From Candidatus Woesearchaeota archaeon (lineage in GTDB: Archaea; Nanobdellota; Nanobdellia; Woesearchaeales; UBA11576), in contig JABGYH010000007.1 of NCBI GenBank assembly GCA_018675335.1, forward strand, positions 237,902-301,901: DNA of 64,000 nucleotides, written 5' to 3'. The notes beneath the pieces were generated by a model. That model had not been told where the DNA came from and did not search any database. It saw only the letters and a list, made by a program, of their open reading frames with translations. This document shows, piece after piece, positions 9,124-18,508 of this stretch. Position 1 is the first letter of the stretch. Every line of letters starts with the position of its first letter. Both the position numbers and the translations under genes were made by a program.

Positions 9124-10260
9124 ATGAGGACTGCAATGAAAAAAAAAAATACAGCCATAAAAAAACAAAAAAAAATAATTTTATTTGGACTCAATGGCAG
9201 AGGAGGAATGTTACATTACACTAGCCAATACGCTAATGAATTATCTAAACTCCATCAAGTTTATGTTGTTTTACCCAGCTATAGCCGCAAAGATATGTTT
9301 AATAAAACAGTCAAAATAATAAAAATAAATGCGCCTCCAACAATCATAGGAACAATTATTAATTCTTTAAATTTAATAAAAATTAAAAATTTAATAAAAT
9401 GCATAAAAAAGATAAAACCAGATATTTTACAATTCATGGACATCCACCCATTTTATTTAATTTATTTACTTTTTTTAAAAAAAGAGACAAAATATTCAAC
9501 AATTCACGATGTAAAATTACATTCAGGAGAAAATAAAGGAATTACGTCCATAATTACAATACTTATCCAAAAGTCACTTTTTAAATATTCAAAAAAATTA
9601 ATAGTGCATGGAGAAAAACAAAAAAAAGATTTAATTTCGTTAAAGGTCAAATCAAAAAAAATAATTGTTGTCCCCCACGGAACATATGAATTTTTTACAA
9701 AATGGAAACAAAATAAAAATAAATTAGAAAAAAATACAATATTGTTTTTTGGCAGAATAATTAAATATAAAGGGGTCGATAATTTATTAAAGTCAATGGA
9801 ATTTGTTATCAAACAAAAAACTGATGTTAATTTAATAATTGCGGGCGAAGGAAACTTTCAACAATACTCCAAATATTTAACAAAAAAAATAAATAAAAAT
9901 GTTACCGTTTTAAACAGATATATTCCCGAAGAAGAAGTGGCAGCAATATTTCAAAAATGTTGTTTTGTTGTTTTACCTTATGATGATGCAACACAATCAG
10001 GAATAATACCCATAGCCTACTCATTTAAAAAACCAGTCATTACCACTAATGTGGGTAGTTTATCGGAAGTTGTTGATCAAAATAAAACAGGGATTATAAT
10101 TCCTCCAAAATCACCAAAAAAACTAAGTGAAGCAATATTAACTATGTTTAAAAAAAATACAACTAAAATGGGTGAAAATGCATATACTAAAATGAAACAG
10201 ATGATGGATTGGAATTTAATTATAACAAAAATATTTGATGAGCCTGAATTTAAAAAATGA
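9124..10260 (+). CDS. GT4 family glycosyltransferase
   Basis: A second GT-B glycosyltransferase. It has a Lys-rich start, the FGLNGRGGMLHYT opening, a second Rossmann domain from about residue 200 (ILFFGRIIKYKGVDNL) and a donor site reading DATQSGIIPIAYSFKKP, where the usual second Glu of the EX7E motif is not evident. A longer frame begins at 9058 within the previous gene. The ATG at 9124, one base after that gene's stop, fits operon spacing; the ATG at 9136 has a GAGG six bases upstream and is a real alternative. It overlaps the flippase by ATGA. Confidence 0.87.
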   Translation: MRTAMKKKNTAIKKQKKIILFGLNGRGGMLHYTSQYANELSKLHQVYVVLPSYSRKDMFNKTVKIIKINAPPTIIGTIINSLNLIKIKNLIKCIKKIKPDILQFMDIHPFYLIYLLFLKKETKYSTIHDVKLHSGENKGITSIITILIQKSLFKYSKKLIVHGEKQKKDLISLKVKSKKIIVVPHGTYEFFTKWKQNKNKLEKNTILFFGRIIKYKGVDNLLKSMEFVIKQKTDVNLIIAGEGNFQQYSKYLTKKINKNVTVLNRYIPEEEVAAIFQKCCFVVLPYDDATQSGIIPIAYSFKKPVITTNVGSLSEVVDQNKTGIIIPPKSPKKLSEAILTMFKKNTTKMGENAYTKMKQMMDWNLIITKIFDEPEFKK

Positions 10261-11747
10261 CTAATTATTTACGCAGAGCAATTACTGGATCTTCGACAGT
10301 GTTCACATTATCTTTAATTGCAGTGTTAATTGGTTTTTTATTAAGAATATTTCTTGCAAAAAATCTTTCTATTGAAATGTATGGGTTATTTTATGCAGTA
10401 TTAGCATTGATTTCTTTTTTTAGTATTTTTAAAAGTCTGGGGCTTATTCCTGCACTAATTAAATATATTCCTGAATTTATAGTCAATAAACAAAAACAAT
10501 CAATAAAAAATTCAATATGGTCCGTATTAATAATTCAATTTATTTCGTTTTCAATAATTACATCAATAATTATTTTTTATTCAGATTTTCTTGCAAATTC
10601 ATATTTTCATAACTATGCTGCAAAGAGTTTAGTAATTATACTAACATTATCATTTTTAATATCAACTTTAGATTCAATAATAATAGTAACGTTCCAAAGT
10701 TTTCAAAAAATATTTTTATTTGCATTATTTCCACTTATTAAATCAATATTATTTTTAATTTTAACTTTTATTTTTGTTAAATTGGGATATGGCGCATTTG
10801 GAGCAGGAATGGGCTTCTTTTGTTCATCTTTGATTACTAGCATGTTATTTTTACCCAAGTTTTTAAAAATTACATTTTACAAAATCAATTTAGCAAAACT
10901 AACCTTTGACGCACAAATTATTAAAAAATTAGTTTTATTTGGATTTCCATTATTACTAAGCACTACAGGTTATTTAATATTAAATTACACTGATACCCTG
11001 TTATTAACTCATTTTAAAACACTGACAGAGGTAGGATTATACAATGTTGCACTACCTGCAGCAAGTTTAATACTATATTTAGGCACTTCAATATCAAGCA
11101 TAGTGTTCCCCTTAACATCTGAGCTTTGTGCCAAAAAAAATAAACGAACATTAATTACAGGAATACAATTATTACATAGATTTTTATTAATCGTAATTGT
11201 CCCAGTTGCATTAATTATTTTTTCTTTTTCAGATTTAGTGCTGAGTTTATTATTTGGTGAAAAATATATTTTAGCTCAAAATATTCTAAAAATTCTAGTT
11301 ATAGGTACTGCTTGTTTTACAATAACACACGTAAATTTTAGCATGGTTTCGGGAATAGGGAAACCAAAAATAATTGCCAAAATAGTTTTAGGGGTCGCAT
11401 TACTAAATATAATTTTAAATATAATACTCATACCATTAATAGGCGTGGTAGGTGCGGCAATTAGTACCTCGATAAGCCAAATAATCATGTTAATTTTAAG
11501 TATTTTAGCATTGAAACAATTAATTAACATAAAATTACCAATTATTTCCTGGATAAAAACCGGATTATGCGGGATAATATTCTTGTCAGTAATAACTTTG
11601 TTACGAAAAAAAATTGTATTAACTTTCTGGAAAGAACTAATAATTATTTTATTAATAACAATTCCAATATATGTGATTACATTATTTTTATTAAAAATAA
11701 TCACGTTAAAAGAAATTAACGAAATAATAAAAAAGATAATAAATTAA
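10257..11747 (+). CDS. Polysaccharide flippase (Wzx/MATE-like)
   Basis: A protein of 496 aa with about 14 hydrophobic helices spread over its whole length, as in Wzx-type members of the MOP superfamily. The AITGSSTVF start and the RIFLAKNLSIEMYGLFYAVLAL segment near residues 26-48 are typical of these transporters. It should turn the lipid-linked glycan made by the preceding genes to the outer face, where AglB can use it. It is the last gene of the plus-strand operon, and its stop overlaps the stop of the convergent deacetylase gene by four bases. Confidence 0.88.
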   Translation: MTNYLRRAITGSSTVFTLSLIAVLIGFLLRIFLAKNLSIEMYGLFYAVLALISFFSIFKSLGLIPALIKYIPEFIVNKQKQSIKNSIWSVLIIQFISFSIITSIIIFYSDFLANSYFHNYAAKSLVIILTLSFLISTLDSIIIVTFQSFQKIFLFALFPLIKSILFLILTFIFVKLGYGAFGAGMGFFCSSLITSMLFLPKFLKITFYKINLAKLTFDAQIIKKLVLFGFPLLLSTTGYLILNYTDTLLLTHFKTLTEVGLYNVALPAASLILYLGTSISSIVFPLTSELCAKKNKRTLITGIQLLHRFLLIVIVPVALIIFSFSDLVLSLLFGEKYILAQNILKILVIGTACFTITHVNFSMVSGIGKPKIIAKIVLGVALLNIILNIILIPLIGVVGAAISTSISQIIMLILSILALKQLINIKLPIISWIKTGLCGIIFLSVITLLRKKIVLTFWKELIIILLITIPIYVITLFLLKIITLKEINEIIKKIIN

Positions 11748-12361
11748 AATTCTAAAAATTTAAACACTTTGAAACTTTCTGCATATTTTACACCTATTTG
11801 ATATCCTCTAAAAAATGCACCACCAACTATTGCATCTATCTCTAAATATCTGTAATTTTTTTTTTTATCATTTAATAAACTTTGATAAGTTTTTAACGCT
11901 TTTATTTTAATGTCTAAAAATGGAGTTATATCTATAAAAAAATTAGGAGTGAAATCTAATTCAGAAGAAGGAGTTTCAAAGAATAAAACTTGATTAATAT
12001 TTCTACATGCAGAAATTACTGCTTTAGAAGTATTTCTATGATCTTGATGCGAATCTAAAAAGTGATGTGAATACACTCGGTCTATTTTGTGTAATGCAAG
12101 AACATTTTCGACCTTTTGTATTGTTTCAGGACCCTCTTTTATTTTTGTATCTGGTAAATCAAAAAAATGAATCTCCTTGACTCCTAATAATTTAAGTGCT
12201 TTCTTACATTCCTCAACACGTGTTAAAGTATTACCAATTTTTTCACCATTAGACACTATTGCAGCTATTACGTCATCGCCTTTACGAACATGATGAACAA
12301 TAGTTCCCCCCATACTTAGTTCAATATCATCTGGGTGTGCTCCAATAGCTAAAACTTTCAT
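11744..12361 (-). CDS. PIG-L/LmbE family deacetylase
   Basis: A zinc-dependent N-deacetylase of the LmbE/PIG-L family, which remove acetyl groups from GlcNAc-type sugars. The zinc motif HPDD is at residues 9-12 and the third ligand probably lies in HQDH near residues 106-109. An upstream GTG at 12370 overlaps the stop of the preceding gene, but the ATG at 12361 puts the protein start directly at the MKVLAIGAHPDD motif usual in this family. It probably acts on an amino sugar in the glycan of this island. Confidence 0.88.
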   Translation of the reverse strand: MKVLAIGAHPDDIELSMGGTIVHHVRKGDDVIAAIVSNGEKIGNTLTRVEECKKALKLLGVKEIHFFDLPDTKIKEGPETIQKVENVLALHKIDRVYSHHFLDSHQDHRNTSKAVISACRNINQVLFFETPSSELDFTPNFFIDITPFLDIKIKALKTYQSLLNDKKKNYRYLEIDAIVGGAFFRGYQIGVKYAESFKVFKFLEF

Positions 12362-12366
12362 TTTTA

Positions 12367-13626
12367 TCACTTACTTTTTTTATAATGAACTGCCCTTTTT
12401 ATAATTTTTGAAACCAATTCACTAGGAAACCAATTAATAACCCTAAACTTCCATAAACCTGCTGCCAATATTTCAAAAGGAAGAATTTTAAGACGAGTTA
12501 TACCGGGAAAATTCCTTCGAGTATTATCTTTTCTAAACTGCAACCCAACTATCCAATAAAGAGGGTTTGAAGACATCCCTATTTTACTCCAGCCAACCAT
12601 AGTAGTCGGAGGTTTAAACCCTGCTTTAACCGCCATATCAAACATTTCAGTATTGGGAAATGGAGTATAAGTATAAATTGATGTTCGTGCGTTAGAATCT
12701 ATTTTCTGTATTTTATCAATTAAATCTAATGTTTTATTTAAGCTTTTTTTCGTTTCATAAGGCATATGCGCAATAAAACTATACATTGCAGTTATATTTG
12801 TTTTACTTAAAAATCTAGCAGTTCTTAAAATTATTTTTTTGTCATGCCCTTTATTGATAATATTTTTAAGCATATGGTCATCGCCCGATTCGCACCCTAC
12901 TTCTAAAGAAATGCAATTGGCTCCTTCGAGAGCATTTACCATTTTTTCTGTTAGAGCATCATTACGAATATTTGCATGAAAGGTTATATCCCCTAATTTT
13001 TTTAAAATTTTACCTATTTCTTCCACTCTTTTGTAATTTGCACCAATATTGGGATCAATAAATGTAATGTGTTTAAATCTTAACTCTTTATGAAGTTTAA
13101 TAAGTTCTTTTTCTAAAACATCTAATGGTTTTGGATTCCATTTTTTTTCCAGACAACAAAAAGTACATTTACCCCAACATCCGGTTGATGTCGACCATTG
13201 AAAATCTGTCTGTTCAAAAAGATACCTCGTTTTTTCATTAAATGGAAATAAATCTTCACCTAATCTACCTACAACAACATCATCCACAAACCGTTCTTTT
13301 AAAACTTCGTCTTTTCTTAATGTCGCATGATAACCCCCTAAAAGAGTTTTAATTTTAGGATTTATTTTTTTAGCAAGTTTCATCAAACGAGCAGCTTCCC
13401 CGCATTGAAATCCAGTCATAGCACTAACTGCAAATATTTTTGAATTTTTAGCTTTTTTGAATAAATCTGATTCATTTTCAAACCTACAATCATGAAATTC
13501 AACATTAAACCCTTTACTCATAAAATAATTTCCAGGATAAATTATAGACAACGGAACTTGTTTATTAGGCGAATCAGTTGTTGGTTTAGGATACACAAAT
13601 AAGTAATCAATTTTTTTATCTTTCAT
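12367..13626 (-). CDS. B12-binding-domain radical SAM protein
   Basis: The amino-terminal 120 residues resemble a cobalamin-binding Rossmann domain with LLGGYHAT near 95-102, as in many class B radical SAM enzymes. The radical SAM cluster motif CWGKCTFC has its three Cys at 150, 154 and 157. A TIM-barrel core follows, with LEVGCESGDD near residue 241. These enzymes often methylate or rearrange unreactive carbon. Within this glycan island a modification of a sugar or lipid is likely but not shown. It is the upstream neighbour of the deacetylase, only a few bases away. Confidence 0.85.
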   Translation of the reverse strand: MKDKKIDYLFVYPKPTTDSPNKQVPLSIIYPGNYFMSKGFNVEFHDCRFENESDLFKKAKNSKIFAVSAMTGFQCGEAARLMKLAKKINPKIKTLLGGYHATLRKDEVLKERFVDDVVVGRLGEDLFPFNEKTRYLFEQTDFQWSTSTGCWGKCTFCCLEKKWNPKPLDVLEKELIKLHKELRFKHITFIDPNIGANYKRVEEIGKILKKLGDITFHANIRNDALTEKMVNALEGANCISLEVGCESGDDHMLKNIINKGHDKKIILRTARFLSKTNITAMYSFIAHMPYETKKSLNKTLDLIDKIQKIDSNARTSIYTYTPFPNTEMFDMAVKAGFKPPTTMVGWSKIGMSSNPLYWIVGLQFRKDNTRRNFPGITRLKILPFEILAAGLWKFRVINWFPSELVSKIIKRAVHYKKSK

Positions 13627-13786
13627 TTTTACAACCTATAGTTATCATCAAATATTAACATAACCATAATAACTTGCTTAAAATTTGATGTAATACTTTA
13701 TTAAAATAATAGGCTATTTAAATAATATTTAAATCTTACTAATATAGAATATCATAACACATATTGTTAAAAAAATATATTATTTT

Positions 13787-14479
13787 TTACACTGAATTTG
13801 ATTTTAATGAGTGTAACAGCTGTTTAAAGTTATTTTTACCTATGTTCATAAAAAAATCTATTGAAGACATATAAGGTATGAATTTATCACAATTAAATTG
13901 AACATATTCGGGATGAATAAATTTATGTTTTATAATGTTTATATTATCAAATATATTAACATCCAAATAATCAATAGCCCCTTGTCCTGCTAAATAATCA
14001 GTAGCGCTCATTTTTTTACAAATATCTAAAATTCGTTGAGATTTTGAAGAAGTTATTTTAAGTTCAGATGAAAAAACTATTTTAGGAGATATTTCAAGTA
14101 GTTTGAATATGTGTTTAATAAAACTTAAATTATAATCTATAAGATTATCACTATTTATAGCAAGCACTTCATCAATCCATAGGAGGGTTTCATCAAAGAA
14201 GGGATGATTTTTATATGCATCAATTAATTTATTTCGATAATCTTGTTTCCAATTACCTACAATTTTTCTTGCATTAATATTTTTATCACACACATGTTTT
14301 ATTTCAACAGGAACACTTAACCATTTCACTCCATGAGGAGTAAGAATTTGATTTCTATTTTGAAAATTATTTTTTTTAAATTGTACATCATCTAAAATCA
14401 CAAAAACATCTGCCTTGTTAACTTTATCTAAAAATCCAAAATAAGGTAAATGTTCAGGCTGATGAATTGTAACTATCAT
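13787..14479 (-). CDS. WbqC family protein
   Basis: The opening MIVTIHQPEHLPYFGF is the hallmark of the WbqC-like family, found in O-antigen and other polysaccharide clusters and often beside sugar aminotransferases. An FVILDDVQFKKNNFQNRN segment near residues 26-43 is also conserved in the family. Length (230 aa) is normal. Biochemical function is not settled for the family; formation of amide or thioester links to an amino sugar has been suggested. It overlaps the stop-start junction of the upstream GT4 gene by four bases, so the two are co-transcribed. Confidence 0.85.
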   Translation of the reverse strand: MIVTIHQPEHLPYFGFLDKVNKADVFVILDDVQFKKNNFQNRNQILTPHGVKWLSVPVEIKHVCDKNINARKIVGNWKQDYRNKLIDAYKNHPFFDETLLWIDEVLAINSDNLIDYNLSFIKHIFKLLEISPKIVFSSELKITSSKSQRILDICKKMSATDYLAGQGAIDYLDVNIFDNINIIKHKFIHPEYVQFNCDKFIPYMSSIDFFMNIGKNNFKQLLHSLKSNSV

Positions 14480-15627
14480 TTTTTAATGGCCACCAATATT
14501 GCTTTTTTAAATATTTTCAGCATGTTATCATAATTAAATTGAGTTTGAATTATTTTTTTGCTTTTGACCCCCATTTTTTTAACGTCTTGCTTTAAAATAG
14601 TTTCCATTTTATCTAAAAGATCTATTTCATTTTTTTGTTTAAAAATAAATCCATTCACTCCTTCTTTTACTAAATCTCCTGCAGAACCTACTGCGTTTGA
14701 AGCAATAACTGCATTCCCACAAGACATGGCTTCATTAACAACCATGCCCCACGATTCAGTACAATCTGCTTTATTAAACATAAAGATGGATGGGACTATT
14801 TTAATATCTGCAGCAGCCAAGTAATTTGCTAAATCAGATCCAGTTTTTTTTCCTACAAAAAAAATTCTAGAGTTATGCTTGCTTAATTTTCTGCACTTTT
14901 TGTAATAATTTTTACCTGGTGAATCATAATAACCAACAATAATAAGCTTTACCAAATAGTCTTTTTTGCTTAATTTATTAAATGCATTTATCAAATTTGG
15001 AATCCCTTTCTCCTCAGAAATCCTGCCGACAAAAATAAAAGTAAATCCCTGTTTAAGTTTAAATCTAGTTTTTATTTTTTGAACCGTTTTATTATCAATT
15101 AATTTACTTAAATCAATAGCTGAGTTAGGTGCAATAAAAATATGAGCAGGATTGACTCCCGATTTAATTAAAAAACTTTTTGATTTAGCACCTGCAGCAA
15201 CACACACATCTGATTTTTTTAACGTCAATAAACTATACCATTTTGTTAATTTACTTAAAAAAGTTGTGGGATATAACCACGTTTCTTCCCAAGAGATCCA
15301 TTTCTTCCTTCTTAGCTTAACTATTAAAAAACCAAAATGCGCAGCAAAAGTTAAAAAATGTTGATTAACAACAACATCATAATCGTCAAATAATAAATGA
15401 ATAATTAATTTGGGTGAAAAACCTCTACTGTAGCCTACAAAAGGAATCTCTTTTAAAATTTTATAATTCCAATTTTTCATTTCTTTAAATTCTTTTTCAA
15501 TCCAATAATCAGAATGAGTAAAAATGAATTTAGTCTGAAATGATTTATGTAGTCGATCATAAAAACCAACGCGATACTCTCTAACAGAAGGATTAATAAT
15601 TAAAAGTTTAATTTTCTGTTTTTTCAT
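14476..15627 (-). CDS. GT4 family glycosyltransferase
   Basis: A GT-B retaining glycosyltransferase of 383 aa. The carboxy-terminal domain begins at about residue 192 with FIFVGRISEEKG, and the donor site reads ESWGMVVNEAMSCG with the two Glu of EX7E. A basic, hydrophobic stretch near residues 100-125 suggests membrane contact. It overlaps the WbqC-like gene by ATGA downstream, and its start lies within the end of the decayed cytidylyltransferase, which may keep translational coupling. Confidence 0.88.
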   Translation of the reverse strand: MKKQKIKLLIINPSVREYRVGFYDRLHKSFQTKFIFTHSDYWIEKEFKEMKNWNYKILKEIPFVGYSRGFSPKLIIHLLFDDYDVVVNQHFLTFAAHFGFLIVKLRRKKWISWEETWLYPTTFLSKLTKWYSLLTLKKSDVCVAAGAKSKSFLIKSGVNPAHIFIAPNSAIDLSKLIDNKTVQKIKTRFKLKQGFTFIFVGRISEEKGIPNLINAFNKLSKKDYLVKLIIVGYYDSPGKNYYKKCRKLSKHNSRIFFVGKKTGSDLANYLAAADIKIVPSIFMFNKADCTESWGMVVNEAMSCGNAVIASNAVGSAGDLVKEGVNGFIFKQKNEIDLLDKMETILKQDVKKMGVKSKKIIQTQFNYDNMLKIFKKAILVAIKK

Positions 15628-16026
15628 TTGAGTTACCAGATAAGTCTGATTTAACCATGCCTAATTTAGTCTTTAAAAATTTATTTTCCTCTTTTAACAA
15701 ACTTAATTCTTCAGACTGAATTTTATGCGTTTCACTTAATTTTTGACGCTCTTCTAAAAGTAAATTATTAATTTTTGTAGAAGATATTCGCTTAGTATAT
15801 GGAAAATAAATTATTTTAACTCCTTCTTTTTTAAGCTGTTCTTCAATTTTATCCCATTTATCTGTGCCATGCCAATCATCACCAACAAACATCACACCAA
15901 ATTTTAATTTGGTCCAAGCTTCATATTTAGCCATATTCTCCTGAGGAACGACCAAATCAACAAACTGACAGTTCCTAACTAATCTTCTTTTTCACTATAA
16001 TAGATGAACACATTCTTGTCATTTAC
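15608..16026 (-). pseudogene. Decayed glycerol-3-phosphate-cytidylyltransferase-like gene, 5' half lost and frameshifted
   Basis: From 15991 to 15608 one frame encodes the carboxy-terminal part of a TagD/GCT-like cytidylyltransferase: RRLVRNCQFVDLVVPQEN, the nucleotide-binding FVGDDWHGTDKW and FPYTKRISSTKI, then a coiled-coil tail. Upstream, in another frame (16026-15983), the next expected piece (NVFIYYSEKE) is still readable, so a one-base shift lies in the A-rich run near 15985-15992. The amino-terminal half with the catalytic HxGH is absent; the sequence further upstream has stops in all frames I checked. A TTG at 15955 could still start a 115-aa remnant, which would lack catalysis. Confidence 0.75.
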
Positions 16027-16152
16027 CTATCCCAAAATTACCCTTAATTATTGTAATATTTGAAGTATTACAAATTTTGAAGGTTTTTAATTTGTTTAAT
16101 TTATTTAATCTAAAAAAAACTTTTGTACGAATCCCCTGGCCAAACTAGTTTT

Positions 16153-17244
16153 TTAAAATTTTTCTGGATTAGTCATTTCAGTAGTTTCTAAAATATCAAA
16201 AAATCCTTGATCAATTAAATCAAGAAATTTTTCCAAACAAAACATCAACCATTTTTCTTTTCCACTAAATTTATTAATATCAAAATCAGTTCTAAACTCT
16301 GGACGCGTTGGTCCTTTCCAGTCTTTTAACCATTGATCCATAGGTCTTGCAAAAGCAATCTTTTCTGGAATTTCCCAACCAGGATACAATGTCTTGAATA
16401 CTTCCCGTATCAAATATTTACTTTCTCCTGCACGAATTCTAGATAAATCTAATTCAATCCCCAGATTTAAATGTGCATACGGTGCAAAAATATCAACTCC
16501 TGCAGAAGTAATACCATTTTGAAATGCTAAAGTGGTATCTTTTCCGAAAATTTGTTTAATAAATTCTTGAGCATCAAAATTTCCATTTGTAGCGCAGTTT
16601 GTAAAAAAATTAGATAAGTCAACTGAATTTTTAAGAACTTTTTTAGGATCTACAAAAGTAAACCAATCTTGAAATTCTTTAGTTTTCCAATCCCTAGATA
16701 ACATTTTATCTAATCCACCAAATAAGCCGTCCGCAGAACAACCCACAATTAACGTTTTCACGCCATCTTTTTTAGCTTCAGAGGATGCTTTGAATAATGC
16801 AACTTCAACTCCCGTTAACGGAGCCACTTTGTTTAACATTAGCCTAGTTAATCTTGAACCAAAATAATCCTCTTTAGTAACTTCAATTATTTTGTGATTT
16901 AACCCGCATTCTTTCGCATATTTTGTTGCTAATTCAATTTCATCTATGGCATTCTCCGCAATAAATTTAATAGTGTACGCTTTCACTGTTTTAGGCACCA
17001 ATTTAGCTAAAATTGCAGAATCAATTCCTCCGCTAAGAAGAATGCCTGTGTCAGGAGCAATATTCTCTGAAATAATTTTCTTAAGCGCAGTTAAAATGTC
17101 TTCAGAAGTCTTAACAGCAATTTTATTATTTGCAGAGTTAAAATTAAAAAAATTAGGTTTAATATTTTTAGTCCAAAATTCATCAGTTTTAACTACATGT
17201 CTAAAAGTTAAAAAAGAACTTAAACAAAATGGATTAATTTTCAT
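16153..17244 (-). CDS. Asparagine-synthase-like ATP pyrophosphatase (AsnB carboxy-terminal domain only)
   Basis: The PP-loop SGGIDS lies at residues 71-76 and activates a carboxylate by adenylation. GCSADGLFGGLDKML near 168 and the SKYLIREVF/EIPEKIAFARPM segment near residues 296-318 are conserved in asparagine synthetase B. The glutaminase domain is missing, so ammonia must come from another protein or be free. In polysaccharide clusters such proteins amidate uronic acids. The FCLSSFLTFRHVV start supports the chosen ATG. It lies 11 bases downstream of the CDP-alcohol phosphotransferase. Confidence 0.82.
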   Translation of the reverse strand: MKINPFCLSSFLTFRHVVKTDEFWTKNIKPNFFNFNSANNKIAVKTSEDILTALKKIISENIAPDTGILLSGGIDSAILAKLVPKTVKAYTIKFIAENAIDEIELATKYAKECGLNHKIIEVTKEDYFGSRLTRLMLNKVAPLTGVEVALFKASSEAKKDGVKTLIVGCSADGLFGGLDKMLSRDWKTKEFQDWFTFVDPKKVLKNSVDLSNFFTNCATNGNFDAQEFIKQIFGKDTTLAFQNGITSAGVDIFAPYAHLNLGIELDLSRIRAGESKYLIREVFKTLYPGWEIPEKIAFARPMDQWLKDWKGPTRPEFRTDFDINKFSGKEKWLMFCLEKFLDLIDQGFFDILETTEMTNPEKF

Positions 17245-17255
17245 ATCTCAACACC

Positions 17256-17981
17256 TCAGTTTACTTTTTTTAATAAATTGCATAATATGCTTGAACTAAT
17301 CACCCACCTAATAGGGAGCAATACACCTAAAATAATGTGAAACCAACTAAGAGTATTTAATAAGGCACCAACTAAAATTAAACCACCCATAACAGTAAAA
17401 TAGTCTCCAAATGTTAAGTGTTTTAAAATACGAATGAACTTAGACTTTGTTCTTAACAACTGATTGCAGTTTGACTCATCTAATTTTAAAATTTCTTTGT
17501 ATGCTGCACGAGTTCCTTGTTGAACATGGAAAAAAAAACTATTTGAAAAACCTAAATATAAAAAAAAAATAGATCCAGTTTTAACCCATAAACCCACCCC
17601 CAATCCAATAAAAATTAAAGGAAATGCAGTTACATGATGAATTAAATCCAAAAAATGTCCTGATTTGGAACAAGTATTCCTATATCTTGCTATATTGCCA
17701 TCAACATTATCAAACATAAAAAAAAATTGAATACAAATTGCACCTAAAATCCAGTTTTTGTGTGATGGAAATGCAAAAAGAATGCCTGCAACCGCAGATA
17801 AAATTAACATTAAAAAAGTAACGAAATTAGCACTAAATCTTAAATGTAAAAAAAGTTTAGTAAAATAATCTGCAATAGGCATATAAATCAAAAGAACATC
17901 TAACGGCGCTTTATCATAAGGCCCATGTTTTTTTTTAGTAATTTTTTTTAATACAGATAATTTTTCTACCATTCTTACCAC
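17256..17981 (-). CDS. CDP-alcohol phosphatidyltransferase family membrane protein with altered last catalytic residue
   Basis: Integral membrane enzyme family that swaps CMP of a CDP-alcohol for another alcohol. The signature begins at Asp91 and reads D-x2-D-G-x2-A-R-x8-G-x3-D (Asp91, Asp94, Gly95, Ala98, Arg99, Gly108, Asp112). The last position, normally the catalytic-base Asp, is His116. Five to six hydrophobic helices are visible. It overlaps the upstream GT4-like gene by seven bases. Together with the cytidylyltransferase-like genes nearby it suggests transfer of a CDP-activated head group to a lipid or glycan. Substrate unknown. Confidence 0.82.
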   Translation of the reverse strand: MVRMVEKLSVLKKITKKKHGPYDKAPLDVLLIYMPIADYFTKLFLHLRFSANFVTFLMLILSAVAGILFAFPSHKNWILGAICIQFFFMFDNVDGNIARYRNTCSKSGHFLDLIHHVTAFPLIFIGLGVGLWVKTGSIFFLYLGFSNSFFFHVQQGTRAAYKEILKLDESNCNQLLRTKSKFIRILKHLTFGDYFTVMGGLILVGALLNTLSWFHIILGVLLPIRWVISSSILCNLLKKVN

Positions 17982-18508
17982 TCATTTAAAATTTTTAATA
18001 ACTCAGACGGTAAAGATTTGTTACTTTTTCCTTTGATTAATGGAATTAATTTAATTTTATTGGGGTTAATTTCTAATTTTTTTAGTAAAAATTTTTCTTC
18101 ATTAGATACTGCATGAATATAATCAAATCTATTAAATAAATAAGTTAGGATTAAACGCCTGCTCCAGGATTTTGGGATTCTAGTTAAATTAGGTGCTAAA
18201 ATAACTTGCATACCAAAAAAGCTTGATAATAACGCAGGCCAATGTGTTGAATGCGCATAAATAACTGCATGCCTATTTTTGACTAAATGAAGCCACTGCT
18301 GAAACTTAGACATCATTTCAATAATTCTTATTTCAGGATTAAGTTTTGCAAGAAGATATTTTGGAATTTTTATATGAGAAATAATAATTAAATCGCATAA
18401 GTACGATTCGTTAATAAAATTACGAGAAATTAAACCTTCTTTCAATCTAGATTTAGTTGAATCTTCCAACCCATTATGTCCCACACAAACAATTTCAATA
18501 AACTTCAT
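17975..18508 (-). CDS. GT4-like amino-terminal half-domain protein
   Basis: This 177-aa protein looks like only the acceptor-binding half of a GT-B glycosyltransferase. The last 50 residues (SNEEKFLLKKLEINPNKIKLIPL) match the end of that domain, where the donor domain would follow, but the gene stops there. The Rossmann-like strands before it (LIIISHIKIPKYLL, HAVIYAHSTHWPALLS) fit the same reading. It may be a truncated gene or pair with a separate donor domain. A TATA-like ATTTAAATA lies at about 18528-18536. It overlaps the CDP-alcohol phosphotransferase gene. Confidence 0.6.
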   Translation of the reverse strand: MKFIEIVCVGHNGLEDSTKSRLKEGLISRNFINESYLCDLIIISHIKIPKYLLAKLNPEIRIIEMMSKFQQWLHLVKNRHAVIYAHSTHWPALLSSFFGMQVILAPNLTRIPKSWSRRLILTYLFNRFDYIHAVSNEEKFLLKKLEINPNKIKLIPLIKGKSNKSLPSELLKILNEW

